Assembly: GCF_900240385.1 (NCBI RefSeq)
Contig: NZ_OEQH01000001.1
Coordinates: forward strand, 62,001 to 126,000
Origin: Clostridium minihomine
GTDB lineage: Bacteria; Bacillota; Clostridia; Oscillospirales; Acutalibacteraceae
Direction of reading: 5' to 3'
DNA: 64,000 nt
The notes under the pieces are model-generated. The model worked only from the letters and a program-made list of their open reading frames with translations. It searched no databases and was not told the DNA's origin. Made by a program: the position numbers and the translations under genes. This document shows, piece after piece, positions 16,151 through 24,371 of this stretch. Numbering within the stretch: the first letter of the stretch is position 1; each line of letters starts with the position of its first letter.

Positions 16151-16924
16151 ATGAAAGCAGTTGCTATGAAAATAAATAAAAGGACATTTGTTCCTCCTGA
16201 AGAAATAAGCTTATTTCAAAATTTTAATCTAACCAGAATGTTGTTTTTTCTCAATGACAGCCTACTACTCCAAAAGGAAGATGGTTTTTACTTTGCACCA
16301 GATCCAAGATATAAGCTACAAGATAATTTAGCCGTCAATGTTGAGACAAAAGAAACATACCCTTGCTTTGATTTTGTCATACAGTTTGCGATTGGGAAAA
16401 GTCTGTTTACTCCCTTTCGTACGGCAGCTTTGCTGTTTCATTACCACTATACGCATATGGAATTCAATAAAAATTGGGAGTTTGATTTTTATCAAAAGTA
16501 TCAAATTCCTTTGCCAGCACTGGAAGCAGATACCCCTAAAAGCGGTACAGTAGATATGCTAAAATCCCAGCATGACCATAAGAATAATAAATACTTGATT
16601 GCTCATTTTACTAAATTGCACAAGATAGATGAGTTTGTTCTAAAGGATATGATTTTCCGTGGTTTTTTGGTTTCCGATCAACATAGAAATGCTTGCTTTT
16701 TAATTTTTGATGATTTAAAAACCAGAGAAACTGCAAAAGGTGTTTTTAAAAAATCAACTAAATTTAAAAATAATTATAACAGCTATCTTGCTGCGGAAAA
16801 TAACGCTCCGTTTCTTTATACCTTTCAAAAAAGTGAAGAAAACCACCGTTTTACACATTGTCATGTGTTTCACAACGTGTTACAGATGCTCACTTTTATT
16901 ACAGAGCTAAAGCAAAAAACGTAA
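16151..16924 (+). CDS. Unknown protein of the replication-relaxation-like cassette
   Basis: The protein has about 257 residues, starting MKAVAMKINKRTFVPPEEIS. I chose the ATG at 16151 because AAAGGA lies about 11 bases upstream; an in-frame GTG at 16142 is too close to that site. No signal peptide or membrane segment is evident. Aromatic and basic residues are frequent, including a KFKNNYNSYLAAENNAPFLY block. No family recognised. It follows the inverted-repeat cluster at 15951-16123 and may be controlled by it. Confidence 0.5.
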   Translation: MKAVAMKINKRTFVPPEEISLFQNFNLTRMLFFLNDSLLLQKEDGFYFAPDPRYKLQDNLAVNVETKETYPCFDFVIQFAIGKSLFTPFRTAALLFHYHYTHMEFNKNWEFDFYQKYQIPLPALEADTPKSGTVDMLKSQHDHKNNKYLIAHFTKLHKIDEFVLKDMIFRGFLVSDQHRNACFLIFDDLKTRETAKGVFKKSTKFKNNYNSYLAAENNAPFLYTFQKSEENHRFTHCHVFHNVLQMLTFITELKQKT

Positions 16925-16951
16925 CCATTTGTAAGAGGCTCAACTCACTTG

Positions 16952-17113
16952 TTTATTTTGTTTCACGACTTTCAGCCAGAGGCGTTTGAAAATCTGCTGG
17001 AGAACTATCGTGTTGGACAGTTTTTGTTCCATGGGGACGCATCTATATTGGAACAAAAATATCAAGCTATCATTGACAAACCCTATGAAGATAATGACCC
17101 ACTACCATTTTAA
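16952..17113 (+). pseudogene. C-terminal remnant of an ICE protein
   Basis: An open frame without a good start codes for about 53 residues ending PYEDNDPLPF. It contains FQPEAFENLLENYRVGQFLF, a sequence with the feel of a conserved protein C-terminus. It lies directly before a strong terminator. The 5' part of the gene is missing, probably removed when the upstream cassette arrived. The parent family is not identified. Confidence 0.4.
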
Positions 17114-17114
17114 T

Positions 17115-17160
17115 AAGAAAGTGCCACCGCTCAAAAGAACAGTGGCACTTTCTTTGTTTA
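17115..17160 (+). terminator. Strong intrinsic terminator
   Basis: AAGAAAGTGCCAC (17115-17127) pairs perfectly with GTGGCACTTTCTT (17142-17154) around a 14-base loop and is followed by TGTTTATTTG. It closes the plus-strand cassette and faces the minus-strand membrane protein gene. The core AGTGCCAC recurs in the inverted repeat at 23304-23366. Confidence 0.85.
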
Positions 17161-17751
17161 TTTGTTCGGGTGGCCTGTATGGATTCCTTCTCGTTCCGCT
17201 TCCTCAGAATCCCGATAGCCCCAGCCCCGAGCGTAAGCATCGGCTTGGGCAGTAGCCTTGTCCTTTTTGGCAGCTTCCTCTTGGGCTTCCATTTCTTCTC
17301 TGTGCCGTTGATCTGCTTGTGATTGGTGCATTTGATTGATTGTGTTGGTGTCAATTGAAAAGTTTTTTCCGTTGGATCGGAAAACAAATTTAAAAACAAT
17401 CACAAAGAACAAAATTAAACCGCACAAAACTTGAAGTAACGTCAGGCCGACTATGTAAGCAGGGTTTTTGGCTTTCAGGTTTCGAATAATCAAAATAGCA
17501 AGCGGAACTAAAAATAGTATCAGCATGGTTCCGTTGGTCTGTGCATCGTTTCGCACTAGGCCGCCTCCGCTTTGCATCATAGTCACACCAAGAGGCAGAA
17601 TGTAAAGTGTAAGCATTAAAAGTTTATTAATTCCACTTAATCCATTATAGCCAGTCTGGTTATAAACTGTCTGTGCTAATCTTTTGACTGCAACTACACT
17701 GATAATTGAAACTACTACCCCGATAATTAAAAAAATTGCGCTGTCTTCCAT
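17158..17751 (-). CDS. Membrane protein of unknown function with charged cytoplasmic tail
   Basis: This 197-residue protein has about four hydrophobic helices (near 5-22, 42-60, 74-90 and 100-122). They are followed by a Gln- and Glu-rich tail with QADQRHREEMEAQEEAAKKD, which looks helical. It lies 21 bases downstream of the secreted-protein gene and is probably co-transcribed. No family recognised. A role with the secreted protein at the cell surface is possible but unproven. Confidence 0.6.
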   Translation of the reverse strand: MEDSAIFLIIGVVVSIISVVAVKRLAQTVYNQTGYNGLSGINKLLMLTLYILPLGVTMMQSGGGLVRNDAQTNGTMLILFLVPLAILIIRNLKAKNPAYIVGLTLLQVLCGLILFFVIVFKFVFRSNGKNFSIDTNTINQMHQSQADQRHREEMEAQEEAAKKDKATAQADAYARGWGYRDSEEAEREGIHTGHPNK

Positions 17752-17772
17752 TTTTATTTGCTCCTTATATTT

Positions 17773-19290
17773 TTATTGTTTGGGTGTAAAGTATAATGAA
17801 ATACTGGTTTCATCTGCTACAATGTTTACTTTTACACCGCTCCTTTTATAAGTTACTGTCCAATTCCCATCTGTTCCGCCTGGATCATCCACAAAGCCAT
17901 AATCATTTGTGTCAATGTTACCACCATTTGTATAAGTATCATCTAGCCACTTCCACAGGGCTTCGCCCGTCTTTTTGTCGTTAGATAAGAAACAAAAAGC
18001 ATTTAACATACTGTTATAAAAATCGTTATGTTCAGAGCGCCCCTCTTTTTTAAAGTCTCTCCAGTGGTAAATTTTTAAACCGAATTTTCCATCTTTCTGA
18101 ACAAAGAATCCACTATTTGTTATAAATCCAGTCATAGAAGTTCCTCTGTATGTGATGCTGTTATTTTCGCCGACCCAGCATCCGTTCAGATTTTCGCTTA
18201 AGGCTCTTTCTTGTTGCGAAAAGGTTCTGGAAGGGTCATAAGGAGTTTTTAGTGGAGTAAGTACACCGACATTTTTCATATCATAAACATCATAACTACC
18301 GATTTCCGTAATGCCATACAAACCTTTTACATGAGGACGTTTTTCAGGTTGAACTAGTTTAATGCCTTTTCCTTGGGGTTGGGAGTTTTTTTCGCCAATA
18401 ATCAATTTGAATGTTTTTGCCGATAATGAACCCATAGTGGCAGTAATAATATCGGTACTTTCACCGACCTCTCCTGAAGCTGTGATTTCCACTGCTCGAA
18501 TACTGTTACCTAAAAAAGTTCCGATTTCCTCTTTAGTTTTTTTCGTACCCTTAGGATTGTGCTCATATGTGATAACCTCAGTATTGCTGCGACTGTATGT
18601 GATAACGTCAGGGTTACTAAATTCTACCCCAGGGGGCTGTGACATCCAGCTAGGTATGATTCCGTTGCGCTTATCGTATACTGTGTTAAAAAATAATTTA
18701 ACAGTACTGTCTTTGGGGATTGTTAATTCTTTTGGCAAAAGACTTGTTACTCCATTGATTGAAATGTCTACACTTACACCATACATTTCATCGCCACGAC
18801 CTTCTTGGTCAGATGGGTTAGGATTATTCACTATACTGAGGTAATTGTCATTTGGCGGCTCATAGCTTTCTTGTTCACGTAAGGTAGCCTGCCGTTTGGC
18901 TTCTGCCTGAGTGCTCTCTTTTATAATAATGTAATTAATGGCTGGGTGGGCAACGGAATCTTTTGATTTGACTTGTACATACATTTGGCAGATTTGTCCC
19001 ATTTCGCCCACAGCTTTAATAGTAGAATAATAGCTGTTTCCCTTTTTTATATTAGAAACAACCTGAACAATCTTGGGGTCTTGGGATTCTAAGGTAAGCA
19101 CATCTTTTGCGTTTTTAGGGGTCAGCTTGTAAGTGAAAGTGCTGTCTTGTACCATTCGGGTGCTCGGAACTGATTCAGCGGTGAAATATTCTTCATAACC
19201 GTTTGCCGCAGAAACTGAATTTGAGCATAGGACGGTGATAAGAACGCTGATGGATAGAACAAGTGATAAAAATCGTTTTACTTTTTTCAA
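17773..19290 (-). CDS. Secreted protein with Ig-like repeats, unknown function
   Basis: The predicted 505-residue precursor begins MKKVKRFLSLVLSISVLITV and has a clear signal peptide ending near SVSAANG. I chose the TTG at 19290 because AGGAGGG lies 6 bases upstream; a longer ATG form (19332) would add residues before the signal peptide. The mature part has beta-rich, Ig/Big-like segments (YKLTPKNAKDVLTLESQDPK; ITASGEVGESTDIITATMGS), and a C-terminal domain with conserved Trp and Tyr residues. It is probably exported or wall-associated. The gene is transcribed away from an Xre regulator. Confidence 0.65.
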   Translation of the reverse strand: MKKVKRFLSLVLSISVLITVLCSNSVSAANGYEEYFTAESVPSTRMVQDSTFTYKLTPKNAKDVLTLESQDPKIVQVVSNIKKGNSYYSTIKAVGEMGQICQMYVQVKSKDSVAHPAINYIIIKESTQAEAKRQATLREQESYEPPNDNYLSIVNNPNPSDQEGRGDEMYGVSVDISINGVTSLLPKELTIPKDSTVKLFFNTVYDKRNGIIPSWMSQPPGVEFSNPDVITYSRSNTEVITYEHNPKGTKKTKEEIGTFLGNSIRAVEITASGEVGESTDIITATMGSLSAKTFKLIIGEKNSQPQGKGIKLVQPEKRPHVKGLYGITEIGSYDVYDMKNVGVLTPLKTPYDPSRTFSQQERALSENLNGCWVGENNSITYRGTSMTGFITNSGFFVQKDGKFGLKIYHWRDFKKEGRSEHNDFYNSMLNAFCFLSNDKKTGEALWKWLDDTYTNGGNIDTNDYGFVDDPGGTDGNWTVTYKRSGVKVNIVADETSISLYFTPKQ

Positions 19291-19333
19291 CAGTATCCCT
19301 CCTAATGTTTTCCAAATTACTTCTATATCCATT

Positions 19334-19363
19334 AATATACACTGAAAGCTATGAGCGTGTCAA
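19334..19363 (-). promoter_or_regulatory. Promoter of the secreted-protein/membrane-protein pair
   Basis: On the minus strand TTGACA (19358-19363) and TATATT (19334-19339) are 18 bases apart. The secreted-protein gene starts about 45 bases downstream. Confidence 0.7.
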
Positions 19364-19373
19364 TTATAAACAT

Positions 19374-19386
19374 CATTATGATAATG
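19374..19386. repeat. 13-bp perfect palindrome between divergent genes, candidate operator
   Basis: CATTATGATAATG reads the same on both strands around a central G. It sits 11 bases upstream of the -35 box of the minus-strand promoter and about 50 bases before the Xre gene start. Size and place fit an Xre-type operator. Confidence 0.55.
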
Positions 19387-19434
19387 TAATATCTCTTTGA
19401 CTATTATAAGATGTCCAAAAAGGAGATTACACAT

Positions 19435-19719
19435 ATGATTTCTGAAAGCATAAAATCGTTGCGACAAAGGAAAAATTTTACTCAAGCTGATTTGGCAAGA
19501 AACTTAAATGTAACACGAAGCAGCGTGAATGCTTGGGAAATGGGGATATCTATTCCTAGCACACAAATGATTACCGAGTTATCCTTAATGTTTGGGGTGT
19601 CCAGTGACTATTTACTTGGCATTAAACATAACTCTACAATTGATATTTCTGGATTAACTGACAAAGAGGTTGGAATACTTGTAGAGCTAATCAATACTTT
19701 TAAAGAAAATCGTAGATAA
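19435..19719 (+). CDS. Xre family helix-turn-helix regulator
   Basis: The 94-residue protein has an N-terminal Cro/CI-type helix-turn-helix (LRQRKNFTQADLARNLNVTR, then SVNAWEMGISIPSTQMITEL) and a short C-terminal helix. I chose the ATG at 19435 because AAGGAG lies about 9 bases upstream; the frame extends eight codons further without a better site. It is divergent from the secreted-protein gene and probably controls it. Confidence 0.85.
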   Translation: MISESIKSLRQRKNFTQADLARNLNVTRSSVNAWEMGISIPSTQMITELSLMFGVSSDYLLGIKHNSTIDISGLTDKEVGILVELINTFKENRR

Positions 19720-19847
19720 TGGAATATTTTCTGTTATTCAGTAATATGATATAAAGGTAGTCCAACACTACTCTTTTAAATCTTTCTTTTTTGTATGGAC
19801 AAAACAAGGGTAAGAAAGAAACGGTAAGAAATTAAATGGAATGACGA

Positions 19848-19882
19848 ATCCCACAGCACTTTTTTGTGCTGTGGGATTTTTT
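19848..19882 (+). terminator. Intrinsic terminator in the 19.72-20.12 kb gap
   Basis: ATCCCACAGCAC (19848-19859) pairs perfectly with GTGCTGTGGGAT (19866-19877), followed by five more T residues. It lies about 130 bases after the Xre gene. The remainder of 19720-20121 holds short fragments with stop codons and a GGAGAG ribosome-like site, but no supported gene. Confidence 0.85.
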
Positions 19883-20121
19883 GCGTTCAACAGCTATGTT
19901 GAATAATTGTACTTTTTTCTCAATATGATTCATAAAAATCATTTCAAAAAGGAGAGAGTAAAAGAAAAATTCAAGATCTTTTGAGTTGTATAAATCTGTT
20001 TAAATGGAAAGTTGATTTATATTCCGTTTTAATCCAGCAAAAAGCATGATACGTTAAAAATGTAATTACGCATCAAGTCGCGGCTTGAAATTCAATTATC
20101 ACAGGAGCGTTGAGTTTCAGC

Positions 20122-20274
20122 ATGAAAAATAATTTGGAATATCAATTGATGAATGGTCATTTAAACAAACTGTATGACTTAAAGCTGATTTCTTATGAAC
20201 AGAAGGAAGAAATCAAAAACGATATGTTGACGCATGTTTCTAGTAACATGCAGAAAGGATTCAGTAGGAAATGA
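20122..20274 (+). CDS. Small SHOCT-like protein ahead of the serine recombinase
   Basis: This 50-residue frame begins MKNNLEYQLMNGHLNKLYDL and contains KLISYEQKEEIKNDML. The two-helix pattern is typical of the short SHOCT-like proteins encoded just before large serine recombinases in clostridial elements. Its stop overlaps the recombinase start (ATGA), implying translational coupling. The ribosome site is weak (GGAG, about 15 bases away). The product may help recombinase oligomerisation or directionality, but this is inference. Confidence 0.6.
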   Translation: MKNNLEYQLMNGHLNKLYDLKLISYEQKEEIKNDMLTHVSSNMQKGFSRK

Positions 20275-21917
20275 GAGAGAAAGTAACAATTATAGAACCT
20301 GAAGTTCTAATGACAGATAGTAATAATCAGGCAGTGAGCAAAAAACGTGTTTGCGCTTACTGCCGTGTGAGTACGGAGTTAGAAGAACAGCAAAAGAGCT
20401 TTGACGCACAGGTAAGTGATTTTCAGCAGAGGATTCAAGAAAATCCCAATTGGGAGTTTGTGGGGATTTTTGCTGACAGAGGAATAAGCGGCACACAAGC
20501 GAAAAAGCGTGTGCAATTCCAGCAGATGATTCTGGCTTGTAAAACAGGAAAAGTTGATCTCATCTTGACAAAGTCCATTTCACGCTTTGCTCGAAATGTG
20601 GTTGACTGTGTTGAGACTGTCCGAAATCTTAAAGAGGTGGGGGTAGAGGTTCATTTTGAAAAGGAGAATCTTTACACATTTGATAGTAAGGCCGAATTTC
20701 TTTTAACTATATTAGCATCTATAGCGCAGGAAGAATCGAGGAATATCTCAGAGAATAGCACTTGGGGTATCCGCAAGCGTATGAAAGACGGAGTAGCAGT
20801 TGTCAATTGCAGCCGCTTCTTGGGCTATGATAAAGATGAAAATGATAACTTGATTATTAATCCTGAAGAAGCCAAAATCGTGCAGCGCATTTTTAGTGAG
20901 TATCTGGAAGGAAAGGGCTGCGGTAAAATTGGAAAAGAACTGGAGCAAGACGGGATTAAAACAGTAACAGGGTGTAGCAGATGGGCAGAAACCACGATAA
21001 AAGGAATTTTGATGAATGAAAAATATTATGGGAAATTGCTTCTACAGAAAACTGTCACAGTACATTTTTCAACCCACAAGCGAGTGGATAATAACAACCT
21101 TGCCAGCATCTATTGTGCAGAAAATAATCATGAACCTATTGTCTCGAAAGAAATATGGGATAGGGTTCAGGCAGAGCGTGAACGGCGGTTTAAGCTGACA
21201 GGGGGTAAAAATTCGAATAAGGCAAAATATTTGCAAAGGTATCCCTTTTCAGGAAAGCTTATTTGCGGGCACTGCGGTGAGACATTAAAACGGCGGCATT
21301 GGAATACAGGCACAGCAAGTGAACGTATCGTCTGGCAATGTATTACATATATCCAGCGAAAAGCATCTTTTTGTCCAACCAAAGCGGTGGGGGAGGCCAC
21401 TATAGAAGCCGCCTTTGTAGAGGTCTATAACCAAGTGATTCAAGACAAGTCCAGCTTTTTTGACGAGTTCTTTAAAATCATCAGCAGAACTTTAGAAAAG
21501 AGTGATAAGAAAAGTGATTTTTCGAGGTTGTCTAAGAAAATTAATGCTCTGGAAAAAGAATTGAAAGAGCTAATCAAAATGCGAACGCAAAAGCAAATTG
21601 ATGATGCTTGTTTTAACGTAGAAGCGGACGAGCGGAAACAGAAACTACATGAGTTGATAGAAAAAAGGGATAAGTTGGCAGATAGTCAAATTTCTTTGGT
21701 GGAACAGAATTTGAAGATGGAGCGCATCAAGGCAGTGATTCATGATAATTCAAATCCCCTGACAGAATTTGATCCGCATTTGTTCCAGACGATTATAGAA
21801 AAAGTCATCATTCACAGCCCTATAGAATTTACTTTTTGTTTTCAAGGCGGTGTTCAGATCAAAGTAGATGCCGAAAAGTATCATGACGGAAGAAAGATGA
21901 AAAAAAGTAAAAAATAA
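20271..21917 (+). CDS. Large serine recombinase (TnpX/TndX type), probable element integrase
   Basis: The 548-residue protein starts with a resolvase catalytic domain (YCRVST with the nucleophile Ser34, then SRFARNVVD). It continues with a recombinase DNA-binding domain (GCGKIGKELEQDGIKTVTG), a zinc ribbon (CGHCGE with a later CITYIQRKASFC), and a C-terminal coiled coil. Such enzymes catalyse site-specific integration and excision of conjugative elements through att sites with 2-base overhangs. It is intact. A decayed second copy of its 3' half lies at 23442-24256. It may serve the ICE to its left or a smaller nested element. Confidence 0.9.
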   Translation: MREKVTIIEPEVLMTDSNNQAVSKKRVCAYCRVSTELEEQQKSFDAQVSDFQQRIQENPNWEFVGIFADRGISGTQAKKRVQFQQMILACKTGKVDLILTKSISRFARNVVDCVETVRNLKEVGVEVHFEKENLYTFDSKAEFLLTILASIAQEESRNISENSTWGIRKRMKDGVAVVNCSRFLGYDKDENDNLIINPEEAKIVQRIFSEYLEGKGCGKIGKELEQDGIKTVTGCSRWAETTIKGILMNEKYYGKLLLQKTVTVHFSTHKRVDNNNLASIYCAENNHEPIVSKEIWDRVQAERERRFKLTGGKNSNKAKYLQRYPFSGKLICGHCGETLKRRHWNTGTASERIVWQCITYIQRKASFCPTKAVGEATIEAAFVEVYNQVIQDKSSFFDEFFKIISRTLEKSDKKSDFSRLSKKINALEKELKELIKMRTQKQIDDACFNVEADERKQKLHELIEKRDKLADSQISLVEQNLKMERIKAVIHDNSNPLTEFDPHLFQTIIEKVIIHSPIEFTFCFQGGVQIKVDAEKYHDGRKMKKSKK

Positions 21918-22078
21918 AGGGGAAATTTGGTTACCTCTATTCATCCTCGTTTGTTTTGTCCTAATTTTTGGGATAAGCGGTGTGGTTGGCAAGGAAATCT
22001 GCAATAGACCTTCCTTTATTATGGTGCATGGAAATTAAACGAGTGGTAGTGGATGATAACACCTACTTGTGGTAAGAA

Positions 22079-22106
22079 AAAAGAGCTGCCGTACGGCAGC
22101 TCTTTT
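22079..22106. terminator. Bidirectional terminator after the recombinase
   Basis: AAAAGAGCTGCC (22079-22090) pairs perfectly with GGCAGCTCTTTT (22095-22106) around GTAC. It lies between the recombinase and the convergent HEPN gene and can serve both. Confidence 0.85.
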
Positions 22107-22180
22107 GAAAATGTTTTGTTTAAAACAGTTTATCTTTAGCTCTACAAACTAAAAAATTTAATTAACGACCTATCTGCAAT

Positions 22181-23134
22181 TTAATTTTTTATAGAAATAT
22201 CCTGTTTAAATAGTTGGGGATAACGAAGTAAAGCATTTTGTAAATAAAAAAATTTATCTTTCCTTTCTCCATATAAAGCATTGATATTAAAAATATCAAT
22301 GCTAATTCCATCAATATTTCTCAGTGACCCCCAATAATGTAACATTATCTGAGATACAAGAATTTTCTCGGTAGTTGAAAAACTTATCTTGAAATAGCTC
22401 ATAATGTCCTCTTCATCTAACTTAAAGGATTTTAGATTTCCTAATTTATCATATTCCCAATAGTCATCAAATTCCAAAATTAGCGAATTAAAAAGGTACT
22501 CCCATATTTCTTTCATAGCTTTTATCTTTGTGTAAGAATTATATTTCTTTTCTAATGGAATAACAATACAATCTCGAAGTATGATTGCACATAATTCTAT
22601 TGAGTTATATGCATAATCTTTATCGAATGGCAACTCCTTGCTTATCTTTTTTTCATCGGCTCTAATACAGCTTGGTTTGCATTTGGATAGATAAATAGAG
22701 TTCACGATAAGATTGTTGTGAACCATTAAATTTCTGGTTTCCTTAATTTCAATTAGTTTATCAATGTCTTGTTCTATTTTATCAATTGCCAAAACTTGAG
22801 TAAATGTAGAAAGATATTTTTCTAAAGATCCATATGTTAGTTTGTTAATTGCAGATTCTAAAAATATATCTAGAATGATGTCGGTATTGTTTATAATATG
22901 TTCTTTGGAAAATGAAAATGAACTTTCTGGTATTTTTTCTGGAAATGCTTTGAAAAATTCTTTTAGTATGTCTGATAAAGCATTTTCAAAGGTAGACACA
23001 CCATAAACAAACAAACTCTTTAAAACAATCTTGTTTTCATTTGTTTTCAATTGGTATAAAACATTTTCTATTTCTTGTATTGAAGTATCTGCTTTATTTT
23101 TTACAATATTCCAAAGTAAAAAATTCCTTTTCAT
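22181..23134 (-). CDS. HEPN-domain protein, candidate RNase effector
   Basis: This 317-residue all-helical protein carries the HEPN Rx4-6H motif as ETRNLMVHNN (R134 to H139). In active HEPN RNases that motif forms the catalytic site at a dimer interface. The upstream helices (KLTYGSLEKYLSTFTQV) resemble the RiboL-PSP or MAE-type HEPN families. No paired nucleotidyltransferase antitoxin is encoded next to it, so it may work alone, as some defence HEPN proteins do. GGAGG lies 10 bases before the ATG. A perfect 10-bp inverted repeat (23165-23189) covers the probable promoter. AT-rich content suggests recent transfer. Confidence 0.7.
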   Translation of the reverse strand: MKRNFLLWNIVKNKADTSIQEIENVLYQLKTNENKIVLKSLFVYGVSTFENALSDILKEFFKAFPEKIPESSFSFSKEHIINNTDIILDIFLESAINKLTYGSLEKYLSTFTQVLAIDKIEQDIDKLIEIKETRNLMVHNNLIVNSIYLSKCKPSCIRADEKKISKELPFDKDYAYNSIELCAIILRDCIVIPLEKKYNSYTKIKAMKEIWEYLFNSLILEFDDYWEYDKLGNLKSFKLDEEDIMSYFKISFSTTEKILVSQIMLHYWGSLRNIDGISIDIFNINALYGERKDKFFYLQNALLRYPQLFKQDISIKN

Positions 23135-23164
23135 AGCATTTTTTCCTCCATGTCCTATTGCGCA

Positions 23165-23189
23165 TATTATACTATTCTTTAGTATAATA
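23165..23189 (-). repeat. Perfect 10-bp inverted repeat at the HEPN gene promoter, candidate operator
   Basis: TATTATACTA (23165-23174) and TAGTATAATA (23180-23189) are perfect inverted copies with a 5-base spacer. The arms contain -10-like TATAAT on the minus strand, 30-50 bases before the HEPN start codon. Either a regulator site or a symmetrical double promoter is possible. Confidence 0.55.
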
Positions 23190-23303
23190 CAGTTGTAAAA
23201 AACACATTTTGATTTGTCGTTTAATAGAATAGATTTAATTTTTTTATTATATCACGTACCTCCGAAAAATTCATCAACAGCTTTCAAATACAAAAAAAGC
23301 AGA

Positions 23304-23366
23304 AGTGCCACCACAAAACAATTGTTAAGATAAACGGCTTTACTGCCCTTGCTTTATGGTGGCACT
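23304..23366. repeat. Inverted repeat with AGTGCCACC core
   Basis: AGTGCCACCA (23304-23313) pairs perfectly with TGGTGGCACT (23357-23366), and flanking AGCA/TGCT extends it to 14 of 16 matches. The 43-base loop makes it a poor terminator. The core also forms the terminator stem at 17115-17154. It may mark an element end or a lost terminator. No gene was found between 23135 and 23441. Confidence 0.45.
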
Positions 23367-23441
23367 CTTGCTATGCAGCAATTAAGAATCCTATTCTTAT
23401 ATTACAAGAAGAATTGGCAGATAAAAACTTTAAATCATTGC

Positions 23442-24256
23442 GTAAAAAATAATCATGAGCCTATTATTTAGAAAGAATATTGGGATAGGGTTTAGGTAGA
23501 GCGAAAGTGATGGTTGAAGCTGACATCGGGTAAGAATTCAAATAAAGCCAAATACCCACAGCGTTACCCATTTTTGGGGAAGCTTATTTGCGGATACTGT
23601 GGTGAAACGTTAAAGCGACGGCATTGAAATTCAAAAATAGCAAATGAACGTATCGTATGGCAATGTTATTACATATGTCCATCGGAAAGCGTCTTTTGCC
23701 CAACCAAAGGAGTGGAGAGGCCAGTATAGAAGGAGCCTTTGTTGACGTGTATAATCAAGTAATTCAAGACAAGTTCATCTTTTTTGATGAGTTCTTTAAA
23801 ATCATCAGCAGAAGCTTAGAAAAGAGCAAAAAGAAGAGTGATTTTTCTAGGCTATCTAAGAAAATTTTTTCTTTAAAAAAAGAATTGAAAGAGTTAATCA
23901 AAATAAGAACCCAAAAGCAAATTGATGATGATTGCTTTAATGTAGAAGCCGACGAGAGCAAGCAAAAACTACGTGAGTTAATTTAAGAAACAGATAAACT
24001 GGCTGACAGTCAAATTTCCTTAGCGGAACAGAATTTGAAGATGGAGTGCATTAAGGCAGCCATTCACAATAATGCAAATCCTCTGACAAGGTTTGATGCA
24101 CATTTGTTTCAGACAGTTATCAAAAAAGTGGTTATTCACAGCCCGATAGAATTTTCTTTTTGTTTTCAGGGAGGAATTCAGATTAAAATTAATGCTGAAA
24201 ATATCATGATGGAAGAAGGTATAAAAGCAGTAAACAATAACTACAAAATTTGGTGA
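23442..24256 (+). pseudogene. Decayed 3' half of a second large serine recombinase
   Basis: The region aligns with the 3' half of the intact recombinase (from about 21117). It keeps the zinc-ribbon codons, the coiled coil (QIDDDCFNVEADESKQKLRE against QIDDACFNVEADERKQKLHE) and the HSPIEFSFCFQGG tail. It is broken by several in-frame stops (for example after KLRELI, at 23983-23985) and frameshifts near 23640-23700. The resolvase domain is missing. The two copies bracket the HEPN gene. Confidence 0.85.
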
Positions 24257-24371
24257 CTTATTAATTTTTATGGGATATAATGTAAATAGATAATTGGATA
24301 TAAAAACAGGGTTATTCCACAGGAGTATGAAATGGCCCGAAACTATTATAGAATTTATTTGGAGGAGTAAA

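Noticed and set aside
21750..22004. 84-codon minus-strand frame over the recombinase 3' end
   Set aside because: Overlaps the intact recombinase and has no motif or site.
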